NCBI GenBank assembly: GCA_947259405.1
Contig: CAMYLY010000019.1
Span: forward strand, 19,680-83,679
DNA length: 64,000 bases
Reading direction: 5' to 3'
Source of the DNA: an uncultured Gemmatimonadales bacterium
GTDB taxonomy: Bacteria; Gemmatimonadota; Gemmatimonadetes; Gemmatimonadales; GWC2-71-9
Position 1 is the stretch's first letter. The number at the start of each line of letters is the position of its first letter. Of this stretch, positions 1 through 7,425 are shown in pieces. Under the pieces are notes generated by a model. That model was given only the letters and a program-made list of their open reading frames with translations. It was not told where the DNA came from and did no database searches. The position numbers and the translations under genes are program-made.

Positions 1-1826
1 ATCGAGTCTCCGACCCAGCGGTCGCGCTTGCGGGCCAGAGGCTCGGTGATGAGCGCGGCGCCATCGCGCACGTCGTCAAAGGTCGTAGAGGTGCTCGCGT
101 ACAAAGGAAAGCGCGACGCCGGTAACTCCTCTGAGAAGTCGACGGCCACGATGGTGGTTTGCCGTCCCTCGACACTCGAGCGGATCGCGCGAAGGCGGTC
201 GATGGCCACGATGTCCGGTGCGGCGTGGAGCGCTGCGAGCATCGCGTCGTCGATCGGCGGATCGCTGGCGGAGCGGGCCCACGCGGGCGTTGCGATGTAC
301 ACGTCGGCCTGTACGGCCGTGGCCAGCCACACGTCCAGGGTTCGGCGAAAGCTCCCGATCATTACGGTCACGCCCACCAGGAGCGCGACCGCGATCGCCA
401 GCGCGGCCACAGCGATTGACGTTACCTGCAACTTGGTACCGAGACTTCGTGCGCTGTACTGAATACTGAAGTCGCGCGCGCGCGCCGCTCCGGTCACGCG
501 CTGAATGACGAACGGGGTCATGAGCGGGAGGGCGGCCAAGAGCCCGAATGCCAACACGAACCCGGCGGGCTGCCAGTCGGCTCCTGCGGTGGTGTACCAA
601 CCGCCGATGAGCACGAGGATGGCGAGGCCCAACACGGCGAGCCGTGCGCTGTGCGACCGCAGCTGCTCGTGCACCACTACTGCCGAGAGGAGTTCGCGCG
701 GTCCGTGCCGCGCGAGTTCTGCGGCCGGCCCCAGTGCACCGGCGAGAGCTGCCGCGAGCCCGGTCGCTCCCGCAACCAAGTAGATCCACGCGGGTTGATC
801 CACCCGCTCGATCGCGTTCAGGAGATACAGATTGGAGAGCGTTGCGCTCACCGTGCTTACGTTGGCTTTGGCCAGGAGAGTCCCGAGCACGGCACCGATC
901 GCCACACCCGCTCCGCTCAAGACGGCGACCTCGCTCAGAATGAGTAGCAGCACCTGGCGCCGTGTGGCCCCCAGGGCGCGGAGGACCCCGAACTCCTTTC
1001 GCCGGCGCGCTAAAGAAGCGCGAACGGCGGCGTAGATGAGGAAGGCGCCGACGATGATGCTCACGAGGCTCAGGGCGATCAAGTTCAGACGGAAGGCACG
1101 CAGTAATTCGGCGACGTCGTTGGCGCGTCCGCTCGGCGTTTCGACCGATACCCCACCGGCGAGGCGCGACGCAAGTGCGGCTTGCGTCGAGGCGACGGCA
1201 CTGGTCGAATCGACGACGACATCGATTTGAGTGATCGCTCCTGGTTGACCGAAGCGCCGTTGCATCTCCCCGATATCCATGATCGCGGTGAAGCGGGACG
1301 GCAATGGTGCCGCGGCGTCATCGAGCAGCACCTGGATCGTGACGTATTCGACGCCGCGGCCCGAGGCGAGCGCAATCGAGTCTCCGAGTGCCCAGTCCTG
1401 GCGGTCGGCGAGTTGTTTGGTCACGCCGATGCCCTGCCACCCGCGGGCGTCATCGACGTCGGCAACCACGGTTAGCGGGAGCGGGCGGAAGAGATCCAGG
1501 CCAAACACATCCAGCTGCACCTCGGCCGACGGCAAGACTGCCACCGAGCGGCGCAGAATGGGAAAGGCATCGGCCACTCCGGGACTCCCCAGCACGGTGG
1601 GCAGGGTCGTCTCGTCGAGCGTTGGGCCTTTAGGCAGCACCGCGAGGTCGGTTTGGCCCGAGACCGCTTCGGTGCTCCCTGTGAAGGCCGCCAGCGCGCT
1701 CTGGTTCACGAGCAGGATTGCGACCAGGGCGGCGACGCCCAGGGCGGCCCCAGCGGTCGCCAGGATGTAGAGTGAGGCGTGGTGCCGGAGCATCGACGGC
1801 GCGGCGAGCCGAAGGTACCGGATCAT
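1..1826 (-). CDS. ABC transporter permease, FtsX/MacB-like (C-terminus beyond window edge)
   Basis: Reading the minus strand from an ATG at 1826, the frame stays open to base 1, giving about 608 codons of an incomplete protein. It begins MIRYLRLAAPSMLRHHASLY and has a first membrane segment at about residues 18-42. A large extracytoplasmic region follows, then a block of membrane helices that includes the cytoplasmic-loop motif RRRKEFGVLRALGATRRQV, typical of FtsX-type permeases. A second extracytoplasmic segment begins near the edge. The start overlaps the ATPase stop by one base (TGATG), so the two are translationally coupled. The family (MacB, LolC/E, FtsX) extrudes or moves lipids, lipoproteins or peptides across the inner membrane. 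The substrate cannot be read from the sequence. Confidence 0.9.
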   Translation of the reverse strand, partial: MIRYLRLAAPSMLRHHASLYILATAGAALGVAALVAILLVNQSALAAFTGSTEAVSGQTDLAVLPKGPTLDETTLPTVLGSPGVADAFPILRRSVAVLPSAEVQLDVFGLDLFRPLPLTVVADVDDARGWQGIGVTKQLADRQDWALGDSIALASGRGVEYVTIQVLLDDAAAPLPSRFTAIMDIGEMQRRFGQPGAITQIDVVVDSTSAVASTQAALASRLAGGVSVETPSGRANDVAELLRAFRLNLIALSLVSIIVGAFLIYAAVRASLARRRKEFGVLRALGATRRQVLLLILSEVAVLSGAGVAIGAVLGTLLAKANVSTVSATLSNLYLLNAIERVDQPAWIYLVAGATGLAAALAGALGPAAELARHGPRELLSAVVVHEQLRSHSARLAVLGLAILVLIGGWYTTAGADWQPAGFVLAFGLLAALPLMTPFVIQRVTGAARARDFSIQYSARSLGTKLQVTSIAVAALAIAVALLVGVTVMIGSFRRTLDVWLATAVQADVYIATPAWARSASDPPIDDAMLAALHAAPDIVAIDRLRAIRSSVEGRQTTIVAVDFSEELPASRFPLYASTSTTFDDVRDGAALITEPLARKRDRWVGDS

Positions 1827-2518
1827 CACTCGACCAATCGCCCACTGTGGAGCTCGAACACGCGGTCGGCCAGCGCGGCGACCTCTGCACTGTGCGTCAC
1901 GATCAACAGCGACGCCCCATGCTCCGCACGGAGTGAGAGCATCAGGTCCATTACGCTCTTGGCCGTGTCGTCGTCGAGGTTGCCGGTGGGTTCGTCGGCA
2001 AGCAGGAGCTTTGGCCTCGCAAACAGGGCGCGGCAGATGGCGACCCGCTGCATCTCCCCGCCACTCAGCGTGTCGACGGCGGCCTCGGCTCGCTCTTCGA
2101 GGCCGACGCGTACCAACAGCTCGCGAGTCCGGGCCGTGGCGCGTGCGCGATCAGCCCCGTCGATCAGGCCCGGCAAAACGACGTTCTCGAAAACGGTGAG
2201 GTGCGGCAGCAAGTGGAAGAACTGGAACACGATGCCCACGAAGGCCCGACGGGCTCGCGCCCGCTCGGCGTCTGTGAGCTCGTTGACCGGTCGTCCCTCC
2301 CAGCGGAGGGTGCCGCTGGTCGGGACGTCAATCCCGGCAGCCAGATTGAGCAGCGTCGACTTCCCGCTCCCGCTCCGACCTACGATGGCCGCGACCGCCC
2401 CTGGCTCGAGCGTGAGCGACACAGAATCCAGCGCGACCGTGGGCAAACCACCCGCAGTCGGGAAGGCCTTGGAAACGGCCGAAAACTCGAGGATGGGAAA
2501 CGCCTTATTGCTGTCCAT
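1826..2518 (-). CDS. ABC transporter ATP-binding protein, LolD/MacB type
   Basis: A 230-residue nucleotide-binding subunit of normal length for the LolD/MacB group. It has Walker A GRSGSGKST near residue 47, the Q-loop segment IVFQFFHLLPHLTV, the signature LSGGEMQR, Walker B LLLADEPTGNLD and a switch His in LIVTHS. It pairs with the permease immediately downstream on the same strand, which it overlaps by one base, and should energise it. It is transcribed divergently from the photolyase gene. The 51-bp gap between the two start codons holds a perfect palindrome that could control both directions. Confidence 0.95.
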   Translation of the reverse strand: MDSNKAFPILEFSAVSKAFPTAGGLPTVALDSVSLTLEPGAVAAIVGRSGSGKSTLLNLAAGIDVPTSGTLRWEGRPVNELTDAERARARRAFVGIVFQFFHLLPHLTVFENVVLPGLIDGADRARATARTRELLVRVGLEERAEAAVDTLSGGEMQRVAICRALFARPKLLLADEPTGNLDDDTAKSVMDLMLSLRAEHGASLLIVTHSAEVAALADRVFELHSGRLVE

Positions 2519-2524
2519 GATATA

Positions 2525-2540
2525 TCCAATTATAATTGGA
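2525..2540. promoter_or_regulatory. perfect 16-bp palindrome, candidate operator between divergent genes
   Basis: TCCAATTATAATTGGA is a perfect inverted repeat with no spacer. It lies 7 bases upstream of the ABC ATPase start and 29 bases upstream of the photolyase ATG. It is very AT-rich for this GC-rich genome and contains a TATAAT-like hexamer. Its position fits a dimeric regulator controlling one or both genes. No regulator gene is adjacent. Confidence 0.55.
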
Positions 2541-2569
2541 CAACAACTGGACAGAAAGAGGGGCGCGGT

Positions 2570-4033
2570 ATGGTGTCATCAGCTCGGCTCCGAGTCATCA
2601 ATACCGCGCCGTCCAATCCGGACGGCGAGTATGTGCTGTACTACATGACGGCTTTTCGCCGCCATCGCTACAACTTCGCCCTCGATCGGGCAGTAGAGCT
2701 GGCGGAGGACTTCCGCAAGCCGCTCGTCATTCTCGAGCCAATCCAACTCAACTACCGCTGGGCCTGTGTCCGCCACCACCGGTTCGTCCTGGAAGGCATG
2801 CGGGACCGCGCCCGTGCGCTGCAAGCAATGCCGGTGGACTACTACCCGTTCGTGGAGCGCGAACGCGGCGGGATGTTGGGGCTCTTGGAAGCGGTCGCCG
2901 CGCAGGCCGTCTGCCTGGTGACCGACGACTATCCCACGTTCCACGGTCCGCGCATTCTCGAGCAGTGTGCCACCCTCCCAGTGCGCGTCGAGGGTGTCGA
3001 TCACAACGGCCTCTTGCCCCTGCGAACAGCGCCAAAGGGGTTCCCGAGCGCTTACGCCTTTCGTCGATTCGTGCACGCGACGATCGCCGAGGCTGGCCTG
3101 GATCGGCCGTCGGTCGACCCGCTGGGTGGGGTGCGGTTACCGGAGGGCGATGTGGCCGGCGCCATTCGCGAGCGGTGGCCGCCGGTCTCACCCGCGGAGT
3201 TCGACGATGTCTCCGGTTTAGTGCGGGCGCTCCCGTTGGATGCGACGATTGGCGCCGGGTGGGTGACCGGCGGCAGTACGGAAGCACGTGAACATCTGGA
3301 TGATTTCATCAACCACAGGCTTGCGGCGTACGATGAGCGACGCAATGCCCCGGATGACGACTGGAGCTCGCGGCTCTCGCCCTATCTCCACTTCGGGCAC
3401 ATTTCGGCACATGAGGTGCTCGATCAGCTGCTCGCTGGGACCGACTGGACACCTGCCAGCATCGACACGTCTGCACGCGGCGGTCGTCCTGGGTGGGGTC
3501 TCGATGCCTCCAGGACCGCCTTCATCGATCAGATCGTCACCTGGCGGGAGTTGGGCTTCAACACCTGCCTCCACCTCCCGCAGTACGATGAGTACGCGAG
3601 CCTGCCGGATTGGGCGCGTGCGACGTTGACAGACCACGCAAGCGACCCCCGCCAGTGGACGTACGAACTCGAGGAGCTGGAGTCTGCGTCTACGCATGAT
3701 GCGTTGTGGAATGCCGCCCAGCAGCAACTCGTCGTCGAAGGCCGCATCCACAACTATCTGCGCATGCTGTGGGGCAAGAAGATCCTGGAGTGGTCGCCGT
3801 CTCCGGAAGAGGCTGCGGACGTCATGATCGAGTTGAACAACGCCTACGCTTTGGACGGTCGCGATCCCAACTCCTATTCCGGGATCTTCTGGACTCTCGG
3901 TCGATACGACCGCCCGTGGGGGCCTGAACGCCCGATCTTTGGAAAGGTCCGTTACATGTCGTCCGACAATACGCGACGCAAGACGAGCGTGACCGCGTAT
4001 CTCGAACGATATGGTCCTGGCGGGAACCTCTAG
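2570..4033 (+). CDS. phr: deoxyribodipyrimidine photolyase, class II-like
   Basis: A 487-residue flavoprotein that repairs UV-induced cyclobutane pyrimidine dimers using light. The N-terminal antenna-type domain begins with MVSSARLRVINTAP and carries YYMTAFRRHRYNFALDRAVE. The C-terminal FAD domain has TWRELGFN, HNYLRMLWGKKILEW, the class II-like stretch LDGRDPNSYSGIFW and a final FGKVRYMSSDNTRRK followed by YLERYG. The frame is open well upstream, but the ATG at 2570 is preceded by a purine-rich AAAGAGGGG and gives the usual family length. The upstream extension covers the palindrome and the divergent ATPase gene, so it was rejected. A non-repair cryptochrome-like role cannot be excluded. Confidence 0.9.
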   Translation: MVSSARLRVINTAPSNPDGEYVLYYMTAFRRHRYNFALDRAVELAEDFRKPLVILEPIQLNYRWACVRHHRFVLEGMRDRARALQAMPVDYYPFVERERGGMLGLLEAVAAQAVCLVTDDYPTFHGPRILEQCATLPVRVEGVDHNGLLPLRTAPKGFPSAYAFRRFVHATIAEAGLDRPSVDPLGGVRLPEGDVAGAIRERWPPVSPAEFDDVSGLVRALPLDATIGAGWVTGGSTEAREHLDDFINHRLAAYDERRNAPDDDWSSRLSPYLHFGHISAHEVLDQLLAGTDWTPASIDTSARGGRPGWGLDASRTAFIDQIVTWRELGFNTCLHLPQYDEYASLPDWARATLTDHASDPRQWTYELEELESASTHDALWNAAQQQLVVEGRIHNYLRMLWGKKILEWSPSPEEAADVMIELNNAYALDGRDPNSYSGIFWTLGRYDRPWGPERPIFGKVRYMSSDNTRRKTSVTAYLERYGPGGNL

Positions 4034-4125
4034 CCCCCCAGTTTCCGACGACCTACCGTCACGCCCTTGCTCGGCGGCTTCCGTGACGCATCTTCCGCAG
4101 CGTCCCTCTCCAGGAGTAGCAGGTC

Positions 4126-5343
4126 ATGCGTTTCGGCAATGGGCTGGCAACGGCGGGCGCCGTTTTGTGCATCACCTCGACGTCGTTCGCACAAGGTGGG
4201 ACGACGGTGTTCCGCAATGCGAGCGTGGTCGATCCGACCAGCGGGCTGACCGCGGGCCGCACCGTCATCGTCGAAGGTGGAACCATTGCGTACCTCGGTG
4301 CGGCGGAACGTGTGCCGGCCGGTGCGGCGATCATCGATCTCAATGGGCGCTATCTCGTTCCCGGCATGATCGACGCTCACGTCCATATTGGGGACTTCGC
4401 CGCAGCGCGACGCGCGCTCCTATCTGGAGTCACGACTGCGCGCAGCATGGGCGTGTCGCATTTTGTCGATGTGGGACTCCGCGACCTCGCGCGGGATGGT
4501 GCCATCGAGGCGCCTGAGATCCTTGCCGCAGGCTACCATGTGCGCCCGCAGCCCGCCGACCAACTGTTCATGAACGCGCCCGAGATGGTTGATCTGCGTG
4601 ACAATGTGCGAGGCGAAGAGGCCATGCGGCGCATGGCGCGGCTCATGATCTCGCGGGGCGTGGACTTCATCAAGACGAATGCGACGGAACGTGCCGGCCT
4701 TCCGGAAACCGATCCACGCACGCCGTACTACACCACCGAAGAGCTGGTCGCGCTGGTCGACGAAGCGTCGAAGGGCGGTGTCCCGGTTGCGGCGCACGCC
4801 CACGGAGATGCAGGTGGACGCGCGGCCGTGGTGGCGGGCGTACGGAGCATCGAACACGGGACATACCTGAGTGGGACTACACTCGACCTGATGGCGGATC
4901 GGGGAACGTTCTTGGTCCCGACCATCGCCGTCGTAGCCGACCTCACCATGCCCGGTGGCGATTACGACAACGCGGTCTTGAACGTTCGTGGACGCCACAT
5001 GTTGCCCCGCGTGCGCGAGATGGCGTCGCGTGCGCATGCGAGAGGGGTGAAGATCGCCTCGGCGACAGACACCGGGTATGGTTCCGAAAGCGTCCTGCGC
5101 TTGAGTCATGAGCTGATCGAACTCGTGAGCGTTGGACTGTCACCGCTCGAAGCTGTCCGGTCGACCACGGTGGTCGCCGCGGAACTCCTCGGGATCGAGG
5201 ACCGTGTGGGGCGGGTGGCGGTTGGGTTCGAGGCCGACCTGTTGGTCCTCGAACGAAACCCGCTCGATGACATTGGCGCGTATCAAGACGTGCTGCTCGT
5301 GATGAACAACGGGACCATCGTTGTCGATCGAACCGAGTTCTAG
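4126..5343 (+). CDS. secreted metal-dependent amidohydrolase (imidazolonepropionase-like)
   Basis: A 405-residue protein with an N-terminal signal peptide ending near TSFAQG. It has the amidohydrolase fold: a small beta-sandwich (FRNASVVDPTSG, VIVEGGTIAYLG), the metal motif GMIDAHVHIG, a candidate carbamylated Lys in DFIKTNAT, His residues in AAHAHGDA and SIEHGTYL, and Asp in ASATDTG. The C-terminal segment GFEADLLVLERNPLDD closes the sandwich. Relatives hydrolyse cyclic amides, Xaa-Arg/Lys peptides or organophosphates; the substrate is not determined. It lies 62 bp upstream of the isoaspartyl dipeptidase on the same strand, so a link to cyanophycin or dipeptide breakdown is possible but inferred from position only. 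Confidence 0.88.
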   Translation: MRFGNGLATAGAVLCITSTSFAQGGTTVFRNASVVDPTSGLTAGRTVIVEGGTIAYLGAAERVPAGAAIIDLNGRYLVPGMIDAHVHIGDFAAARRALLSGVTTARSMGVSHFVDVGLRDLARDGAIEAPEILAAGYHVRPQPADQLFMNAPEMVDLRDNVRGEEAMRRMARLMISRGVDFIKTNATERAGLPETDPRTPYYTTEELVALVDEASKGGVPVAAHAHGDAGGRAAVVAGVRSIEHGTYLSGTTLDLMADRGTFLVPTIAVVADLTMPGGDYDNAVLNVRGRHMLPRVREMASRAHARGVKIASATDTGYGSESVLRLSHELIELVSVGLSPLEAVRSTTVVAAELLGIEDRVGRVAVGFEADLLVLERNPLDDIGAYQDVLLVMNNGTIVVDRTEF

Positions 5344-5405
5344 GGGCTAGGCATCACCCTTGGTGGAGCTTTCCCGACCGGGTATCGTTACAGGCTGCGG
5401 GAGGC

Positions 5406-6572
5406 ATGGTTGGGATGAAGGTCCTGAAGAACGCTGATTTGTACACCCCCAAGCACGTCGGGATATCTGACGTGCTTGTTGCTGGTACCCACATAGTTCG
5501 GATCGGACCCAGCCTTCCCTCGTTGCCCTCGGCCCTCGAGGCCGAGGTAACCGATCTCGACGGTGCGCGCATCATTCCCGGACTGGTTGACTGCCACGTG
5601 CACGTGACGGGAGGGGGTGGAGAGGCGGGTGCACGCAGCCGCGTGCCTCCACTACCCATCTCGGAATTCACGCGCCACGGTGTCACCACCGTAGTTGGCC
5701 TCCTCGGCACGGATGACGTCACACGGACAACGGCATCACTCCTCGCCGCGGTACGCGGTCTGAATGAGGAGGGCATCACCGCATTCGGCCTGACTGGCGG
5801 GTATCACCTTCCTCCCGTGACGCTCACCGGATCGGTGCGTACCGACATCGTGCATCTCGATTCGGTTATTGGCGTTGGCGAAATTGCAGTAAGTGATCAC
5901 CGTTCCAGTCACCCAAGCGTCGAGGAGCTACTGCGTTTGGCGTCGGACGCACATGTCGCCGGGATGATGACGGGCAAGGCCGGGATTCTCCATCTACATG
6001 TGGGTGACGGTCCGCGTGGGGTATCGCTGATTGACGAGGCACTCGCCCGTTCCGAGTTGCCACCCCGCGTTTTTCATCCTACGCACGTGAACCGGCGGCA
6101 GGCGCTGTTCGATGAAGCGATGGATCTTGCGGAGAAGGGAGTCACGATCGACCTCACCGCTATCCGCGTCGCGTCCGGCGAGGACGCTTGGTCCGCGGCT
6201 GACGCGCTGCGACGGTATTGGGATCGCGGTGCGCCCGATGATCGTGTCACCGTGAGTTCCGACGCGGGCGGGTGCATCCCCTCGTTCGATGCTGACGGTC
6301 GTATAACCGAGTTCGAGATAGGACAGACGGGGAGCTTGATGACGACGGTGGCCGACCTCGTTGACACGGGCGTGTCACTCGAGCAAGCGGTGCAGCCGTT
6401 CACGAGCAATCCGGCGCAGTTGTTGCGCTTGGCGAGGAAGGGTCGCCTTGTGGAAGGCGCTGACGCCGATCTCGTCGTGCTTGACTCGACCACGGGGGCA
6501 AAGGACGTTATGGCTGGTGGAACCTGGCATGTGCGCGATGGCGCTGCCGTCGTGCGAGGAGCGTTTGAATGA
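5406..6572 (+). CDS. iadA: isoaspartyl dipeptidase (beta-aspartyl peptidase)
   Basis: A 388-residue cytosolic zinc amidohydrolase that cleaves beta-aspartyl dipeptides, here presumably the beta-Asp-Arg released by cyanophycinase. Recognisable family segments are VDCHVHVTGGGGE (metal His pair), SDHRSSHPS, MTGKAGILHLHVGDG, FHPTHVNRRQALFDEA and SSDAGGCIPSFD with the catalytic Asp. The start is ATG 5406; a second ATG at 5418 (MKVLKN) also fits the family well. The stop overlaps the cphB start in an ATGA junction. The order iadA, cphB, cphA gives degradation of the dipeptide, depolymerisation and synthesis, a coherent cyanophycin module. Confidence 0.93.
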   Translation: MVGMKVLKNADLYTPKHVGISDVLVAGTHIVRIGPSLPSLPSALEAEVTDLDGARIIPGLVDCHVHVTGGGGEAGARSRVPPLPISEFTRHGVTTVVGLLGTDDVTRTTASLLAAVRGLNEEGITAFGLTGGYHLPPVTLTGSVRTDIVHLDSVIGVGEIAVSDHRSSHPSVEELLRLASDAHVAGMMTGKAGILHLHVGDGPRGVSLIDEALARSELPPRVFHPTHVNRRQALFDEAMDLAEKGVTIDLTAIRVASGEDAWSAADALRRYWDRGAPDDRVTVSSDAGGCIPSFDADGRITEFEIGQTGSLMTTVADLVDTGVSLEQAVQPFTSNPAQLLRLARKGRLVEGADADLVVLDSTTGAKDVMAGGTWHVRDGAAVVRGAFE

Positions 6573-7420
6573 AGCCAGTACCGACGCCGGGTCGCACGCG
6601 CGATGGCGTGCGCCAAGGGCTCATCGTTCCCATTGGTGGTGCGGAAGCGAAGATGCGCCATCGTAGAATCCTGTCCAAGTTCGTACGAGCATGTGGCAGC
6701 AAGGACGGGAGGATCGCCGTCATCCCAACGGCGTCAGAAGCCGATGATACCGGTACGCGATACGAGACCGTGTTCAAGGAAATCGGCGTAGCTGGGGTTC
6801 GTGTATTCCCCTTTGCCACACGCGACGAATGTGATGACGAGGCAGAGGTCGAAGCCCTCAAGCGTGCCGATGGGGTGTTTATGACCGGAGGCAATCAGCT
6901 TCGGCTCTCAACGACGTTGGGGGGCACTCGAGCCGCATATGCGTTGCGAGAGATGAGTGCGAACGGTGTGCACATCGCCGGTACGTCGGCCGGGGCCGGC
7001 TTTCTCTCGGAACACATGATCGCCTTTGGCGCTGAGGGCGCATCACCGCGGGCGGATATGGTTACGTTGGCCCCCGGGCTCGGGCTCACCAATACGGTCA
7101 TTGTCGATCATCACTTCCGCGAACGTGACCGCCTCGGTCGACTGCTCACGGCAATAGGCTACAATCCTTTTGTGGTGGGGCTTGGCCTCGACGAGGACAC
7201 GGCGGCGTTCATCGATCCCGACGGGATCGTAAAAGTGGTAGGCAGTGGCTCGGTGACCGTTGTCGATCCTTCCGAGGTCGAGTTCACCTCCATGGATTCG
7301 GCCAAACAACACGATCCCATCTGCCTTGTCGGCATCCGCGTCCATTACCTGATCGAAGGCTGGGCGTATAACCTCGGCACTCGCGAGGCCACGCCGGCCA
7401 GCGCGCTGTCCGCGACGTAA
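6569..7420 (+). CDS. cphB: cyanophycinase, cytosolic
   Basis: A 283-residue serine exopeptidase of family S51 that cuts cyanophycin (multi-L-arginyl-poly-L-aspartate) into beta-Asp-Arg dipeptides. It shows GLIVPIGGAEAKMRHRRIL, IAVIPTASE, GVFMTGGNQLRL and the nucleophile elbow AGTSAGAGFLSE with Ser140. The Asp/Glu-rich substrate-side segment GLGLDEDTAAFID follows. There is no signal peptide, in contrast to the second cyanophycinase at 11943-12821. The gene overlaps iadA by four bases and ends five bases before the cphA start, so the three genes should be co-transcribed and coupled in translation. Confidence 0.95.
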   Translation: MKPVPTPGRTRDGVRQGLIVPIGGAEAKMRHRRILSKFVRACGSKDGRIAVIPTASEADDTGTRYETVFKEIGVAGVRVFPFATRDECDDEAEVEALKRADGVFMTGGNQLRLSTTLGGTRAAYALREMSANGVHIAGTSAGAGFLSEHMIAFGAEGASPRADMVTLAPGLGLTNTVIVDHHFRERDRLGRLLTAIGYNPFVVGLGLDEDTAAFIDPDGIVKVVGSGSVTVVDPSEVEFTSMDSAKQHDPICLVGIRVHYLIEGWAYNLGTREATPASALSAT

Positions 7421-7425
7421 ACCTC

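Noticed and set aside
76..789. 237-codon minus-strand frame
   Set aside because: Another minus frame through the same bases carries the FtsX-type permease with clear membrane helices, coupled to the ATPase.
2201..2569. N-terminal extension of the photolyase frame
   Set aside because: It overlaps the divergent ATPase gene and the palindrome, and has no homology-like sequence.
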